Shown here: piece by piece, positions 9,005 through 17,501 of the stretch | How positions within the stretch are numbered: position 1 is the stretch's first letter | Layout: every line of letters starts with the position of its first letter | NCBI GenBank assembly: GCA_963820995.1 | Contig: CAWGCL010000006.1 | Location: 62,001 to 126,000, forward strand | DNA length: 64,000 nucleotides | DNA from: JAGTVG01 sp963820995 | Lineage (GTDB): Bacteria > Bacteroidota > Bacteroidia > Cytophagales > Cyclobacteriaceae | Direction of reading: 5' to 3' | The notes under the pieces: model-generated | What the model was told of the DNA's origin: nothing | Databases searched by the model: none | Seen by the model: the letters and a program-made list of their open reading frames with translations, nothing else | Program-made: the position numbers and the translations under genes

Positions 9005-11182
9005 ATGTCCAAAATAATTATAGTATCCAACCGATTACCTATAAAAATTGAAAAGACCAACGGGGAGTTAATATATAAAAGTAGCGAAGGGGGATTGGCC
9101 ACCGGCTTAAGCTCTGTATATAAGCAAGGAAATAATGTTTGGATTGGCTGGCCTGGTATTGTACTTGACAAGAACAAAGATAAGCAGGATGTCGCCAGAG
9201 ATCTGAAGGACGAGAACATGATGCCTGTTTTTTTCACAGAATCTGAACTGGAAATGTACTATGAGGGTTTTAGCAATGCAACCATTTGGCCATTATTTCA
9301 CTATTTCAACCAGTATGCAATATACGATCAAAGTTTATTTGATGCATACCGGAAAGCAAACCAGAGATTTTGTGATAGCATAGTGGAAATTGCAGAACCT
9401 GGAGATATAATCTGGATTCACGATTATCAGTTACTACTGCTTCCTGAAATGGTAAGAAAAAGACTTCCAGAGATCCGGATTGGCTTTTTTCAACACATAC
9501 CCTTTCCCTCTTATGAAGCTTTCAGGCTTCTGCCCTGGCGTAAAGAAATCCTGTTTGGGATGATAGGAGCTGACCTGATTGGTTTCCACACCTATGATGA
9601 TATGCGCCACTTTCTAAGTTCAGTTAGTCGTATTGGGGCATTACCTAACACAAAGGGTGTAATTAATGTTGATTCCAGGCATGTGGAAGTGGATTCCTTC
9701 CCAATGGGAATAGATTATAAAAAATATAATGATGCGGCTTCTTCTCCTGAGACCTTGAAGCGAGAAGTGGATTATCGAACATCCATTGGGAAACAGAAAT
9801 TAATGATTTCTATTGATAGATTGGATTATTCAAAGGGTATACCGCAGCGATTGATGGCATTTGATCTGTTTTTTGAAAACCATCCTGAATTCCTTGGTCT
9901 CGTATCCCTGATCTTAATTGTTGTTCCTTCAAGGGACAATGTAGGCGAATATAAAAAATTAAAAGAGGAAATTGATCTATTGGTTGGTAAGATAAATGGA
10001 AAGTTAGGTACTATTCATTGGACACCTATACATTATTTTTACAGATCCTTTTCACTTCATTCTTTGTCTGCTTTTTATAGAATGGCAGACGTTGCACTGG
10101 TTACACCAATGAGAGATGGTATGAACCTGGTATGCAAGGAATATATTGCCAGCAGGCTGGATCAGAGAGGGGTTCTAATACTTAGCGAAATGGCCGGATC
10201 TGCTAAAGAACTTTCAGATGCCATTCTCATCAATCCAAATGATATCAATCAAATGGTTGAGGCTATCTACACTGCTTTAACTATGCCTCCCGATGATCAA
10301 AAAGCGCATATCAGCGTTATGCAGGAATCATTAAAGAGGTATAATATACATCATTGGGTCAAGATCTTTATGGACAAGCTAAATGAGGTAATTGAAACAC
10401 AGAAGTCATTTGCTACTAAACTAGTGGATAAAAACGTGATGAAAGTTTTTAAAGGCCAATATGACAAAGCTAAAAAACGTATCCTGTTTCTTGACTATGA
10501 TGGAACATTGACTGGTTTTCACGATATCCCATCGAAGGCTAAACCTGATGCTGAGATCCTTGAGATATTGGAGTCTCTGGCAAAAGATAAAAAGAATAAA
10601 GTGGTCATTATAAGTGGCAGAGATCGACAAACTCTTGATGACTGGCTCGGAAAACTCAATATTGATATTATAGCAGAGCATGGAGTATGGCTTAAAGAGC
10701 AAGGTAAACAATGGAATACAATCTTTCCTATGCGAAATGAATGGAAAGAGGAATTTCGCCCAATTTTTGAATCATTTGTTGATCGTACTCCTGGATCTTT
10801 TGTTGAAGAAAAGGACTATTCCCTTGTTTGGCATTACCGGAAAGTTGAAACTGGTTTGGGCGAGTTAAGGACCCGTGAATTGGCAAGCCATTTGAGATAT
10901 ATGGCTACTAATAAAAACCTGACTGTTATGGAAGGTGACAAGGTGGTTGAAATAAAGAATTCGGAGGTAAATAAAGGATATGCTGCCGAAAAATGGCTTT
11001 TGAAGGATAAATACGATTTCATCTTCGCCGTAGGTGATGACTGGACTGATGAAGATACGTTTACTGCAATGCCTGAGGAGGCCATTACCATAAAAGTAGG
11101 GCAAATATCTTCTGTTGCTAAATACCGTATGGAATCTTTTAAACTGGTTAGGAATTTTTTAATGAACTTGATATCTGATTAG
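9005..11182 (+). CDS. otsAB: Bifunctional trehalose-6-phosphate synthase/phosphatase
   Basis: The 725-residue protein makes trehalose from UDP-glucose and glucose-6-phosphate in two steps. Residues 1 to about 465 are a GT20 synthase (OtsA): SNRLP at the start, WIHDYQLLLLP near 140, and the TPMRDGMNLVCKEYIA motif near 365. Residues about 485-722 are a HAD phosphatase (OtsB) with the nucleophile motif LDYDGTLTGF near 493 and the acidic motif GDDWTDEDTF near 677. Both active sites look intact, so it is a true bifunctional fusion. Trehalose serves as a compatible solute and stress protectant. A 50-residue gene follows after nine bases. Confidence 0.96.
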   Translation: MSKIIIVSNRLPIKIEKTNGELIYKSSEGGLATGLSSVYKQGNNVWIGWPGIVLDKNKDKQDVARDLKDENMMPVFFTESELEMYYEGFSNATIWPLFHYFNQYAIYDQSLFDAYRKANQRFCDSIVEIAEPGDIIWIHDYQLLLLPEMVRKRLPEIRIGFFQHIPFPSYEAFRLLPWRKEILFGMIGADLIGFHTYDDMRHFLSSVSRIGALPNTKGVINVDSRHVEVDSFPMGIDYKKYNDAASSPETLKREVDYRTSIGKQKLMISIDRLDYSKGIPQRLMAFDLFFENHPEFLGLVSLILIVVPSRDNVGEYKKLKEEIDLLVGKINGKLGTIHWTPIHYFYRSFSLHSLSAFYRMADVALVTPMRDGMNLVCKEYIASRLDQRGVLILSEMAGSAKELSDAILINPNDINQMVEAIYTALTMPPDDQKAHISVMQESLKRYNIHHWVKIFMDKLNEVIETQKSFATKLVDKNVMKVFKGQYDKAKKRILFLDYDGTLTGFHDIPSKAKPDAEILEILESLAKDKKNKVVIISGRDRQTLDDWLGKLNIDIIAEHGVWLKEQGKQWNTIFPMRNEWKEEFRPIFESFVDRTPGSFVEEKDYSLVWHYRKVETGLGELRTRELASHLRYMATNKNLTVMEGDKVVEIKNSEVNKGYAAEKWLLKDKYDFIFAVGDDWTDEDTFTAMPEEAITIKVGQISSVAKYRMESFKLVRNFLMNLISD

Positions 11183-11191
11183 TATATTATT

Positions 11192-11344
11192 ATGTCATCC
11201 TTTGGAAAAACATTTTTTAAGACCCTGGCCAGAATCAATAGAATGATCCTTCCAAAATACAGCAGAAGAGATCTTACTAAAATTTCCAAGGTAGATAAAT
11301 TGATTATAGCTTACCGATATTATATCACTAAGAACTCTCTCTAA
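11192..11344 (+). CDS. Small basic protein downstream of otsAB
   Basis: An ATG at 11192 opens a 50-residue frame that begins MSSFGKTFFKTLARINRM and continues with a basic, Leu/Ile-rich stretch (RRDLTKISKVDKLIIAYRYYIT). The codons look genuine and the spacing to the otsAB stop is only 9 bases, which supports co-transcription. The sequence is amphipathic and basic, with no clear membrane span. I do not recognise the family. It is short, so a chance frame cannot be excluded. Confidence 0.6.
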   Translation: MSSFGKTFFKTLARINRMILPKYSRRDLTKISKVDKLIIAYRYYITKNSL

Positions 11345-11370
11345 GGACAATTTTCAATTCTTTATCTCAG

Positions 11371-11400
11371 CCCCTCCTGGGGTAGGGGATGTTTCGTTTT
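11371..11400 (+). terminator. Possible weak terminator after the otsAB operon
   Basis: CCCCT at 11371-11375 can pair with AGGGG at 11384-11388. A moderately T-rich stretch (TGTTTCGTTTTT) follows. The stem is only five pairs, so this is a tentative call. Confidence 0.35.
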
Positions 11401-11664
11401 TCACATATATTACTTACCCATAAGTACTTAACTATAATTATTTCAAGTTATACATCACCCTTCCAATTGTTGAGCTGAAAGCAGCATTGCCCTGACGGGA
11501 ACTGTTTTGGTCCTTGTCAAGACAGCAGTTAAAACTTTAAAAAAGGATTATAGAATTGCTGTTAGCTGCTTGTTCCACTATGTTTTAATTCATAATCCAT
11601 CTTGAAGTGACGATTATAAGAAGATCCTCAGCAATTTGGTGTTTCATATGCCTCAACGAACTTT

Positions 11665-11702
11665 TCAGAATTCAGGGAGTGTAACACATGCCTGAATTCT
11701 GA
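11665..11702. repeat. Perfect 12-bp inverted repeat (hairpin)
   Basis: The arms TCAGAATTCAGG (11665-11676) and CCTGAATTCTGA (11691-11702) are perfect complements around a 14-base loop. No T-run follows, so it is not a standard intrinsic terminator. It could be an RNA structure or a protein-binding dyad. Confidence 0.6.
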
Positions 11703-11801
11703 TCAGCTATTATTAATTGTGTTTGACACAAAATATAAAAACTTATTACAATGATTCCTTCCATTTGATTTATGTTCATTGAATATCTGGTAAATAAAAA
11801 T

Positions 11802-11815
11802 GTGCATTATTACAC
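11802..11815. promoter_or_regulatory. Operator-like dyad, upstream copy
   Basis: GTGCATTATTACAC is an imperfect version of the perfect palindrome at 11877-11890. The two are 75 bases apart start to start, about seven helical turns, which would put them on the same face of the DNA. Confidence 0.4.
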
Positions 11816-11876
11816 GAATAATATATATAAATATTTGTTTTTAATATATTTTAATCATATATTTGAAAATAATAGC

Positions 11877-11890
11877 GTGTAATATTACAC
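11877..11890. promoter_or_regulatory. Operator-like perfect palindrome before the start codon
   Basis: GTGTAATATTACAC is a perfect 14-base palindrome ending 3 bases before the ATG at 11894. A protein bound there would cover the ribosome binding region DNA and probably block transcription. The nearby TetR gene is one candidate binder. Confidence 0.5.
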
Positions 11891-11893
11891 ATT

Positions 11894-12157
11894 ATGAACA
11901 CATCAAACATAGAGAAAACGGCAGAAAAGGAGTTTAAAAGATTCGTAAAGCGTAATCTTTTAAAACCAAGAAAATGCAAGAAGATTGATGAGGCAAACTA
12001 CTGCATTCAACAAATGCATTTAAAAATTCAGGAGTTCAAACATAAATTCAATTATGTTCCTGTATCCGCACAGTTAATGTTCAATGAATATCAAAACATT
12101 CAAGACAGGATGGTGTATGAGAATTTCAAGGATACTTATCAAAATGTGTTATGCTAG
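11894..12157 (+). CDS. Small unknown protein (87 residues)
   Basis: I do not recognise this basic protein. Its N-terminal third is Lys/Arg-rich (KEFKRFVKRNLLKPRKCKK), and the rest is predicted to be helical with several aromatic residues. There is no signal peptide or membrane segment. The ATG at 11894 sits directly behind a perfect palindrome, suggesting tight regulation. Its stop overlaps the start of the next gene in ATGCTAG, so the two are translationally coupled. Confidence 0.6.
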   Translation: MNTSNIEKTAEKEFKRFVKRNLLKPRKCKKIDEANYCIQQMHLKIQEFKHKFNYVPVSAQLMFNEYQNIQDRMVYENFKDTYQNVLC

Positions 12158-12423
12158 ATTCTGATAAGAATAGTAAAAGACATGGGGACATCACATATGT
12201 CCCCTCTCCTGTCTCTGTAATGTATAAGGAAACTTATAGTATTGAAGTCAATAAATCTGGACGTCTTCAATATTATAAGCAATCCTATGATAAAAAGAGA
12301 ACCAGGATAACGAAAACAGAATTTTCTAAAATTTACAATTCAACCAGGATAATGGCTATTGAGCCAGTCCAGGATACATCAAAATCTAACAATCATTTTC
12401 TTCTCAGGTTTTTTACTTATTAA
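12151..12423 (+). CDS. Small unknown protein (90 residues), coupled to the upstream gene
   Basis: This protein overlaps the preceding gene by seven bases. The middle is polar and basic (YYKQSYDKKRTRITKTEF) and the end is hydrophobic (NHFLLRFFTY). I see no known motif. The coupling with the 87-residue gene, and the TetR gene 53 bases downstream, suggest a three-gene regulated unit. The role is unknown; a phage-like or stress-response origin would be guesswork. Confidence 0.5.
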   Translation: MLDSDKNSKRHGDITYVPSPVSVMYKETYSIEVNKSGRLQYYKQSYDKKRTRITKTEFSKIYNSTRIMAIEPVQDTSKSNNHFLLRFFTY

Positions 12424-12475
12424 AAAATCTTTATATTTATTTTTTTAACGGTGTTTAGTAAGTTAACTCTGTAAG

Positions 12476-13060
12476 ATGGGAATATCTGAGCGTAAAAAAA
12501 GAGAAAGAGCAAAAATGCAAAAGCTCATTCTCGACACTGCCAACACACTTTTTTTAAAGGGAGGTCTGCAGAATATATCAATAAGAAAAATTGCTGAAAA
12601 TATTGAATACAGTCCAGCTACAATTTATCTGTATTTCAAAGATAAAAATGAAATAATAAATAGTTTAAGAGAAAAGTCTGTAAATGATTTCATTAAAAAA
12701 CTAGAGGAATATAGTTTTATAAAAGATCATTTTGGCCGGCTTAAAAATTTATCAAATAGCTGGATTGATTTCGCCCTATCGAATCCTGAAAGATATAAAT
12801 TGCTATTCATCAATAATGAAAAGATTAGCGAAGATAAAATTTACACTTATTTAAGTGATATCCTGTTAAAAACCATTAGCGACAACCGGATACAAAGGAT
12901 GCCTGTTCTCGAAGGCACTACCATTGTGATCTCATTTTTGCATGGACTTTCTGAAATGGTTATGGCCAGAAAATTTGATATTCGCTCAAAGGCTGAACTA
13001 AAAGAATTTGCTGAAATTATAATTAACCGTTTCTTAAACGGCTTAAGGGGTGGGTATTAG
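12476..13060 (+). CDS. TetR/AcrR family transcriptional regulator
   Basis: The 194-residue protein has an N-terminal TetR helix-turn-helix (residues about 10-60): LILDTANTLFLKGGLQNIS, then IRKIAENIEYSPATIYLYFKD, the typical recognition helix. The C-terminal ligand-binding domain is helical and has no recognisable specificity. Such proteins usually repress genes next to their own. The two palindromes at 11802 and 11877 are candidate operators, but no similar site is obvious in the 53 bases directly upstream of this gene. It converges on the DUF2452 gene. Confidence 0.9.
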   Translation: MGISERKKRERAKMQKLILDTANTLFLKGGLQNISIRKIAENIEYSPATIYLYFKDKNEIINSLREKSVNDFIKKLEEYSFIKDHFGRLKNLSNSWIDFALSNPERYKLLFINNEKISEDKIYTYLSDILLKTISDNRIQRMPVLEGTTIVISFLHGLSEMVMARKFDIRSKAELKEFAEIIINRFLNGLRGGY

Positions 13061-13066
13061 ACATCA

Positions 13067-13525
13067 TCAGCCCTTGCCCTTTTCCAATATTTCCCAGGTG
13101 TGATCAGATAATAATTTAATTGTGGCTAAGTATTTTTCATAAGGTATAGTATTGCCCCATTCTTTCGGGCTAATCATAGACAAGATATTTTTTCCATCTT
13201 TTTTCTCATATAAATAGTATATATGGTTTATCACGGGTTCGAAGTTAAATGTTGATAAATATATTTTTTCCGAAACCTCTACCCTTTTCTTTATTTCTTC
13301 TGCCTGCCTGACCAGAGTCTGCATCTGTTCATAAAGCTGGGACATTTCCCTTTGGGTCTGATCCCTCATGGCCATCATAGCTCTTCCTTTGATTTTTCCC
13401 TTGTCTTCTGGTTTTACAACCGCGCTTCCAACATGATGAGGGAAACTTATTGTCCCAGGTATATCAGTGATTTTATCCTTATCAATAGGATTGGTATTCT
13501 TTTTTATGTGCTTGTTTTCGCTCAA
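13067..13525 (-). CDS. DUF2452-like protein
   Basis: The 152-residue cytoplasmic protein has the pattern I associate with DUF2452 in Bacteroidota: an N-terminal NPIDKDK motif, a conserved PEDKGKIKGRAMMAMRDQT segment near residue 40, and a C-terminal NILSMISPKEWG motif. A short coiled coil (residues about 55-85) links them. The function is unknown. It lies downstream of the OmpA and small membrane genes on the same strand, with about 30 bases between it and the small gene. Confidence 0.75.
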   Translation of the reverse strand: MSENKHIKKNTNPIDKDKITDIPGTISFPHHVGSAVVKPEDKGKIKGRAMMAMRDQTQREMSQLYEQMQTLVRQAEEIKKRVEVSEKIYLSTFNFEPVINHIYYLYEKKDGKNILSMISPKEWGNTIPYEKYLATIKLLSDHTWEILEKGKG

Positions 13526-13558
13526 TTATTTTGATTTCTTAAAATCGGTGATTGATAA

Positions 13559-13702
13559 TTACTTTTCAGATTGTTCGACTTTATTTTCTTTATCAGGAGT
13601 ACCTGGGAAAGTAGTTTTTCTTGAAAAATCATAAATGAAATACATTATGATCATTAAAAAGAACATGGCAATGATAAGAAATACCAGTTTTGAGCGCTTC
13701 AA
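13559..13702 (-). CDS. Small single-span membrane protein behind the OmpA gene
   Basis: A TTG at 13702, four bases after the OmpA stop, opens a 47-residue frame. It begins MKRSKLVFLIIAMFFLMIIM, a short basic start and one membrane helix. A charged tail follows (FSRKTTFPGTPDKENKVEQSEK). The codon choice, the hydrophobic block and the close spacing make it credible despite the TTG start. It is probably translated by coupling to the OmpA gene. The family is unknown to me. The tail should face the periplasm or cytoplasm depending on orientation; the positive-inside rule favours N-in. Confidence 0.6.
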   Translation of the reverse strand: MKRSKLVFLIIAMFFLMIIMYFIYDFSRKTTFPGTPDKENKVEQSEK

Positions 13703-13706
13703 GGAA

Positions 13707-15314
13707 TTATGGGGATTGGTTCTCAATAATCTTAAATTCTACCCTTCTGTTCAATCTCCTGGTCTCTTCGGATTTATTACTCGCAACTGGTTGTTCGCCT
13801 CCATATCCCTTACCTTGTATTCTGGTTTCATCAATGCCTTTTTCAACAAGGTATTGTTTAACCACATCTACACGTTCCTGAGAAAGAACAACATTTTTCT
13901 TGGCATTTCCTACATTATCCGTATGCCCGCTTAATTCAATCATAATTGCCGGATTTTCGACCATCATTCTATAAACAACATCTAATTCAACAAATGAACT
14001 ATCTATCAGGTTTGCAGATGCCCGGTGAAATAATACATTATTTAGCTTAAAAACCTTTCCAACCTCGAGTGGTTCAAGATAATAATTCTTCAGGATCAGG
14101 TTTTGTTCATATTCAGAAATAACTACCGCTTCTTCTATATTCATAAATCCTTTTGCACCCACTCTGACCATGAAATTTTCATCTGATGATATTTCAAGTT
14201 GAAATTCTCCCGTACCTGTCTCAGTGTCGATGGATGCAATCTCCATATCGCCATTCAAAAAAACAGACACTGATGCAATTAAAGGTTCGTTGTTATTTGC
14301 ATTAAATACTTTTCCCTGGAGAACAAGAACATTCTTTTCGACAATCGTCTCCTGGATAACTTCATCTTCCGCAAGAATAGATTCTTCAACTGGTACGATA
14401 ACATCTTCAGGCAATAATTTGTAATATTTAATATCTCCGTATCCATCACTATTCTGTGTTGAACAAAATATCACCTCATCACTCCCGGGAACTACAAAAT
14501 AATACATTTCTCTTCCATTCGTATTGATAGGTTGACCCAGATTAACTGGAGTGGACCAATTTTTCCAGGTATCATCTAGCCTCTTGCTCATAAACAGGTC
14601 CATGCTTCCCTGTCCTCCCAGTCCATTGCTGGAATAGATAAGTGTACGATTGTCTGCGGATAGAAATGGAGTTTTTTCCTGATATACTGAATTTACTACA
14701 GAACCGAGGTTTGTCACATCAGTCCATGAACCATCAGTCTTTCGAAAACTTACATAAATATCTTCAGCTCCCCTTGTTCCATACGTTTCAATCGAATGCA
14801 GCATGATGTTTCCATCATAAGAAAGACTCCCGCTTTGCTGGTCGGAGTAATTCTTATAATACGGAATATCAACAGGTTCAGGAAATGACCATTTTCTATT
14901 ATTTAAATGAGAAACGGATATTCCTTTTGTTTTGGCTTTTTTACTTCCGGGCAGATAATGACCGGTCAGGTATATCGTATTGCCGTAATCTGAAAAACCA
15001 ATAATTGAATTATACTGCTTGTTATTTAGAGGCTCTCCTGGATTAATGGGATTCATCCAATTGCCGGCACTATCTTTTTTCGAATACCAGATATCGCCCG
15101 GGTCTTTAGTGCCTCCCAGATTAGAAGGATGCTTTGCCAGTGTAAAATAAAGGATTTTTCCATCCGGACTTAAAATTGGCGCTTGTTCATCAAATGAGGA
15201 GTTTACGCCCTGACCTAATCCAAGAACCTGATATTTCCCGGACTGACTGTAGGACGGATTAAAAATTGATATGAAAAATAATACCCATAAAAATAAAAGC
15301 CCTGTTTGCTTCAT
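13707..15314 (-). CDS. OmpA family protein with PD40-like beta-propeller repeats
   Basis: The 535-residue protein begins with a signal peptide (LLFLWVLFFISIFNPSYSQS). Residues about 35-310 carry PD40/WD40-like propeller repeats of the TolB type (DEQAPILSPDGKILYFT, EKTPFLSADNRTLIYSS). A middle carboxypeptidase-like beta domain follows (about 325-410). The C-terminal OmpA domain (about 420-535) has the peptidoglycan-binding motif ELSGHTDNVG and RRVEFKI. Such proteins anchor the outer membrane to the cell wall in Bacteroidota, and some serve the type IX secretion or gliding machinery (PorE-like). Assignment to a specific system is not possible from sequence alone. Confidence 0.92.
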   Translation of the reverse strand: MKQTGLLFLWVLFFISIFNPSYSQSGKYQVLGLGQGVNSSFDEQAPILSPDGKILYFTLAKHPSNLGGTKDPGDIWYSKKDSAGNWMNPINPGEPLNNKQYNSIIGFSDYGNTIYLTGHYLPGSKKAKTKGISVSHLNNRKWSFPEPVDIPYYKNYSDQQSGSLSYDGNIMLHSIETYGTRGAEDIYVSFRKTDGSWTDVTNLGSVVNSVYQEKTPFLSADNRTLIYSSNGLGGQGSMDLFMSKRLDDTWKNWSTPVNLGQPINTNGREMYYFVVPGSDEVIFCSTQNSDGYGDIKYYKLLPEDVIVPVEESILAEDEVIQETIVEKNVLVLQGKVFNANNNEPLIASVSVFLNGDMEIASIDTETGTGEFQLEISSDENFMVRVGAKGFMNIEEAVVISEYEQNLILKNYYLEPLEVGKVFKLNNVLFHRASANLIDSSFVELDVVYRMMVENPAIMIELSGHTDNVGNAKKNVVLSQERVDVVKQYLVEKGIDETRIQGKGYGGEQPVASNKSEETRRLNRRVEFKIIENQSP

Positions 15315-15395
15315 GATAAAAATATTTTAATTAATCAAAATTCATCAAAAAAACCCTAATTTCCCATAAATCTGCAAATTTGAATTATGGTTTTT

Positions 15396-15990
15396 TCAAG
15401 GTTTGCTGATCCAGCGATTATTTTTTAAATAAAATCTCCATGGCAACTTTGCATCTTCACCTGCATAATCAACTCCAATCCTTGTCGTTTTGATGATCTT
15501 CTTATTTATTGAATCCCTATTGCCGTATTCGAGCCATACCTTTCTTCCAGTTAGATCTTCGCCATATAAGCTCTTATCTATGCCCATAGCTTTTGATAAT
15601 ATACCTGGTCCTGAAGTAATCCTTTTTAGTGTATTTTTTTTCCTTCTTTCCATCATCATATCTAATCCTGATACGTGGTTCAAGTGCCCTGATCAAAACA
15701 GCATCTGCTTTACTCGATTTATTTGTAACAATGTTAAATAGATAATGGATCCCATAAATCAAATATACATAGGCTTTACCCCCATCCTTAAACATCACTC
15801 TATTCCTTTTAGTTAATCGGTCAGGATAGGCATGGCTTGCTTTATCAATGGAGCCACAATACGCCTCAGTCTCAACAATAATTCCTGAGGTAATTTCACC
15901 TTCAATTCTCGTATATAGGATAGTCCCGAGCAGATCCTGCGCTATCTGAACAACGTCATTATGTAAATAAAAATCCTTTTTAATAATCAT
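15396..15990 (-). pseudogene. DNA-3-methyladenine glycosylase (MPG/AAG family), single-base frameshift
   Basis: This enzyme removes alkylated purines from DNA in base excision repair. Two overlapping frames together give a full-length protein of about 197 residues. The first (15574-15990) carries the N-terminal part with ETEAYCG, DKASHAYP and KAYVYLIYGIHYLFNIV. The second (15396-15683) carries LKRITSGPGILSKAMGID and WRFYLKNNRW. They join near base 15670, where one extra base (CGTATCAGG instead of CGTATAGG) would explain the shift. Both halves are well conserved, so either the mutation is recent or the base is a sequencing error. Confidence 0.88.
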
Positions 15991-16091
15991 GTAAAATGAA
16001 AAATTAAAATATCCGCTCTCAATTCTGAAAAAGTAGAAATTAAGTATTAATATAGTAAGTTATTTTAAATTTAAAACATAAATTATAATCT

Positions 16092-16955
16092 ATGAGTATT
16101 GCTAAAAAAACAAATAATGCATTGATTTTCACTGTATTATTAACATTGATTTTATCTGTTAGTTTAAGTGCGCAACAAATACGTATGCCTGCACCTAGTC
16201 CATTATCCGAAGTTAAAGAGACTGTAGGATTAACAGATATTTCTATCGTTTATTCCCGGCCAAGTGTAAAAGAAAGGGTAATATTTGGTGACCTTGTCCC
16301 ATATGGCAAGTTATGGAGAACAGGGGCAAACATGGCTACAAAGATTACTTTTAGTGAAGGTGTTAAGATTGAAGGTAAAGAACTAGCTGCCGGTTCATAT
16401 TCTTTCTTTACAATACCTGGAGAAAGTGAATGGACATTAATATTCAATACTGTTGCCGATCAACCTGGTGCAGCCCAATATGATGAATCAAAAGATGCTC
16501 TGCGCGTAAAAGTTAGTTCAGAAAAAATGCAGGGAAGTGTAGAAACTTTAATGATAGGGATCAATTCTATCAGCAATGACCATGCATACCTCCTGGTTGC
16601 ATGGGAAAATACAATTGTGGGTGCTAAAATAGAAGTAAACACCGATGAAGCAGTAATGGCAAGCATTAAACAGGCAATGGATCCTGCCGCAGATGCTGGA
16701 AAATACTGGGCAGCTGCAAACTATTATTTTGAAACAGATCGAGAATTAGATAAAGCTCTGGAATGGATCAACAAATCCATTGAATTAGGCAATAACCGTT
16801 TCTGGGTGGTACATGTAAAGGCAAAGATCCAAAAGAAAATGGGAGACTGCAGTGCCGCCATTGCAACAGCAGAGGAATCGAAGAAGATGGCAACTGAAGC
16901 TAACAATGATGATTATGTTGCTTTAAATGACAAGCTTATTGCCAGTTGCAAATAA
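16092..16955 (+). CDS. DUF2911 domain secreted protein
   Basis: The protein has a signal peptide (LIFTVLLTLILSVSLSAQQ) and then the DUF2911 domain (residues about 30-185) with the typical SRPSVKERVIFGDLVPYGKLWRTGAN-like segment starting near residue 53. The C-terminal 90 residues look like a TPR helix pair (KYWAAANYYFETDRELDKAL). Proteins of this type are common in Bacteroidota and periplasmic; the role is unknown. A clear intrinsic terminator lies 75 bases downstream. Confidence 0.9.
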   Translation: MSIAKKTNNALIFTVLLTLILSVSLSAQQIRMPAPSPLSEVKETVGLTDISIVYSRPSVKERVIFGDLVPYGKLWRTGANMATKITFSEGVKIEGKELAAGSYSFFTIPGESEWTLIFNTVADQPGAAQYDESKDALRVKVSSEKMQGSVETLMIGINSISNDHAYLLVAWENTIVGAKIEVNTDEAVMASIKQAMDPAADAGKYWAAANYYFETDRELDKALEWINKSIELGNNRFWVVHVKAKIQKKMGDCSAAIATAEESKKMATEANNDDYVALNDKLIASCK

Positions 16956-17030
16956 TTCTTAGGAAGGTATCATAATATTGTATCGTCGGGAATTGGCGAT
17001 ACAGCTTTATAAAAATATCAAACAATTTGA

Positions 17031-17069
17031 CAGGATCAAGACAAACCTTGATCCTGTTTTCTTTTTTAT
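17031..17069 (+). terminator. Intrinsic terminator after the DUF2911 gene
   Basis: A perfect 10-base-pair stem, CAGGATCAAG (17031-17040) with CTTGATCCTG (17047-17056), encloses a 6-base loop and is followed by TTTTCTTTTTTAT. A smaller hairpin (TGTATCG/CGATACA, 16979-17003) precedes it. Confidence 0.8.
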
Positions 17070-17501
17070 AAATATTGATTTTATAATCTTAATCCCGTTG
17101 GATTGAATTTCCATTGCTCATCATTCAATCGTTCAAAACCTGATCAATTTGCGATTCACAGGCTATTGCTTTTGCTTTCTTCAAATCCAGAAAGTGATAA
17201 TCTTGGTTTAGTGATTAGTCAAAATAATGAGGCTTTTCATTGCAGTCATGTCCCGAAGTTGCTTAACATAAAAGGTATTGATGGTACTCATTATTCAACA
17301 TTATAAATCGCCAAAAGCCACCTCAATAGCAGCTCCTATACTTATTAGCTTTTCTCGGGTGAAATTTCTGAAATGCTTATCTGGTTTTTTCAGCCAAACG
17401 GTTTTCTTCATTGTAAACAATGATTGAATATGATATGCTTCTTTTTGAATTGTAAAATCGGACGCGAAGCTATCCTATTTATTTCTATCCTTCGCTTTAA
17501 T
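17070..17501. other. Gene-poor stretch after the terminator, possible coding remnant
   Basis: About 430 bases with no confident gene. On the minus strand, bases 17301-17411 can encode 36 residues beginning MKKTVWLKKPDKHF, and the frame stays open further upstream without a start. On the plus strand a 67-residue TTG frame at 17103-17306 has poor coding character. Either may be a remnant of an older gene. I see no tRNA or repeat. Confidence 0.35.

Larger units (their letters stand above)
11345..11893. other. Non-coding stretch with hairpin and operator-like palindromes
   Basis: About 550 bases without a convincing gene. From left to right I see a possible terminator (11371-11400), a long inverted repeat (11665-11702), and two related GTG...CAC dyads (11802-11815 and 11877-11890) just before the next gene. 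The stretch 11460-11640 has higher GC than its surroundings but no open frame. Confidence 0.5.

Noticed and set aside
17103..17306. 67-residue frame with TTG start after a terminator
   Set aside because: Composition is poor for a protein, no motif, no close upstream gene, and the minus strand has a competing fragment.
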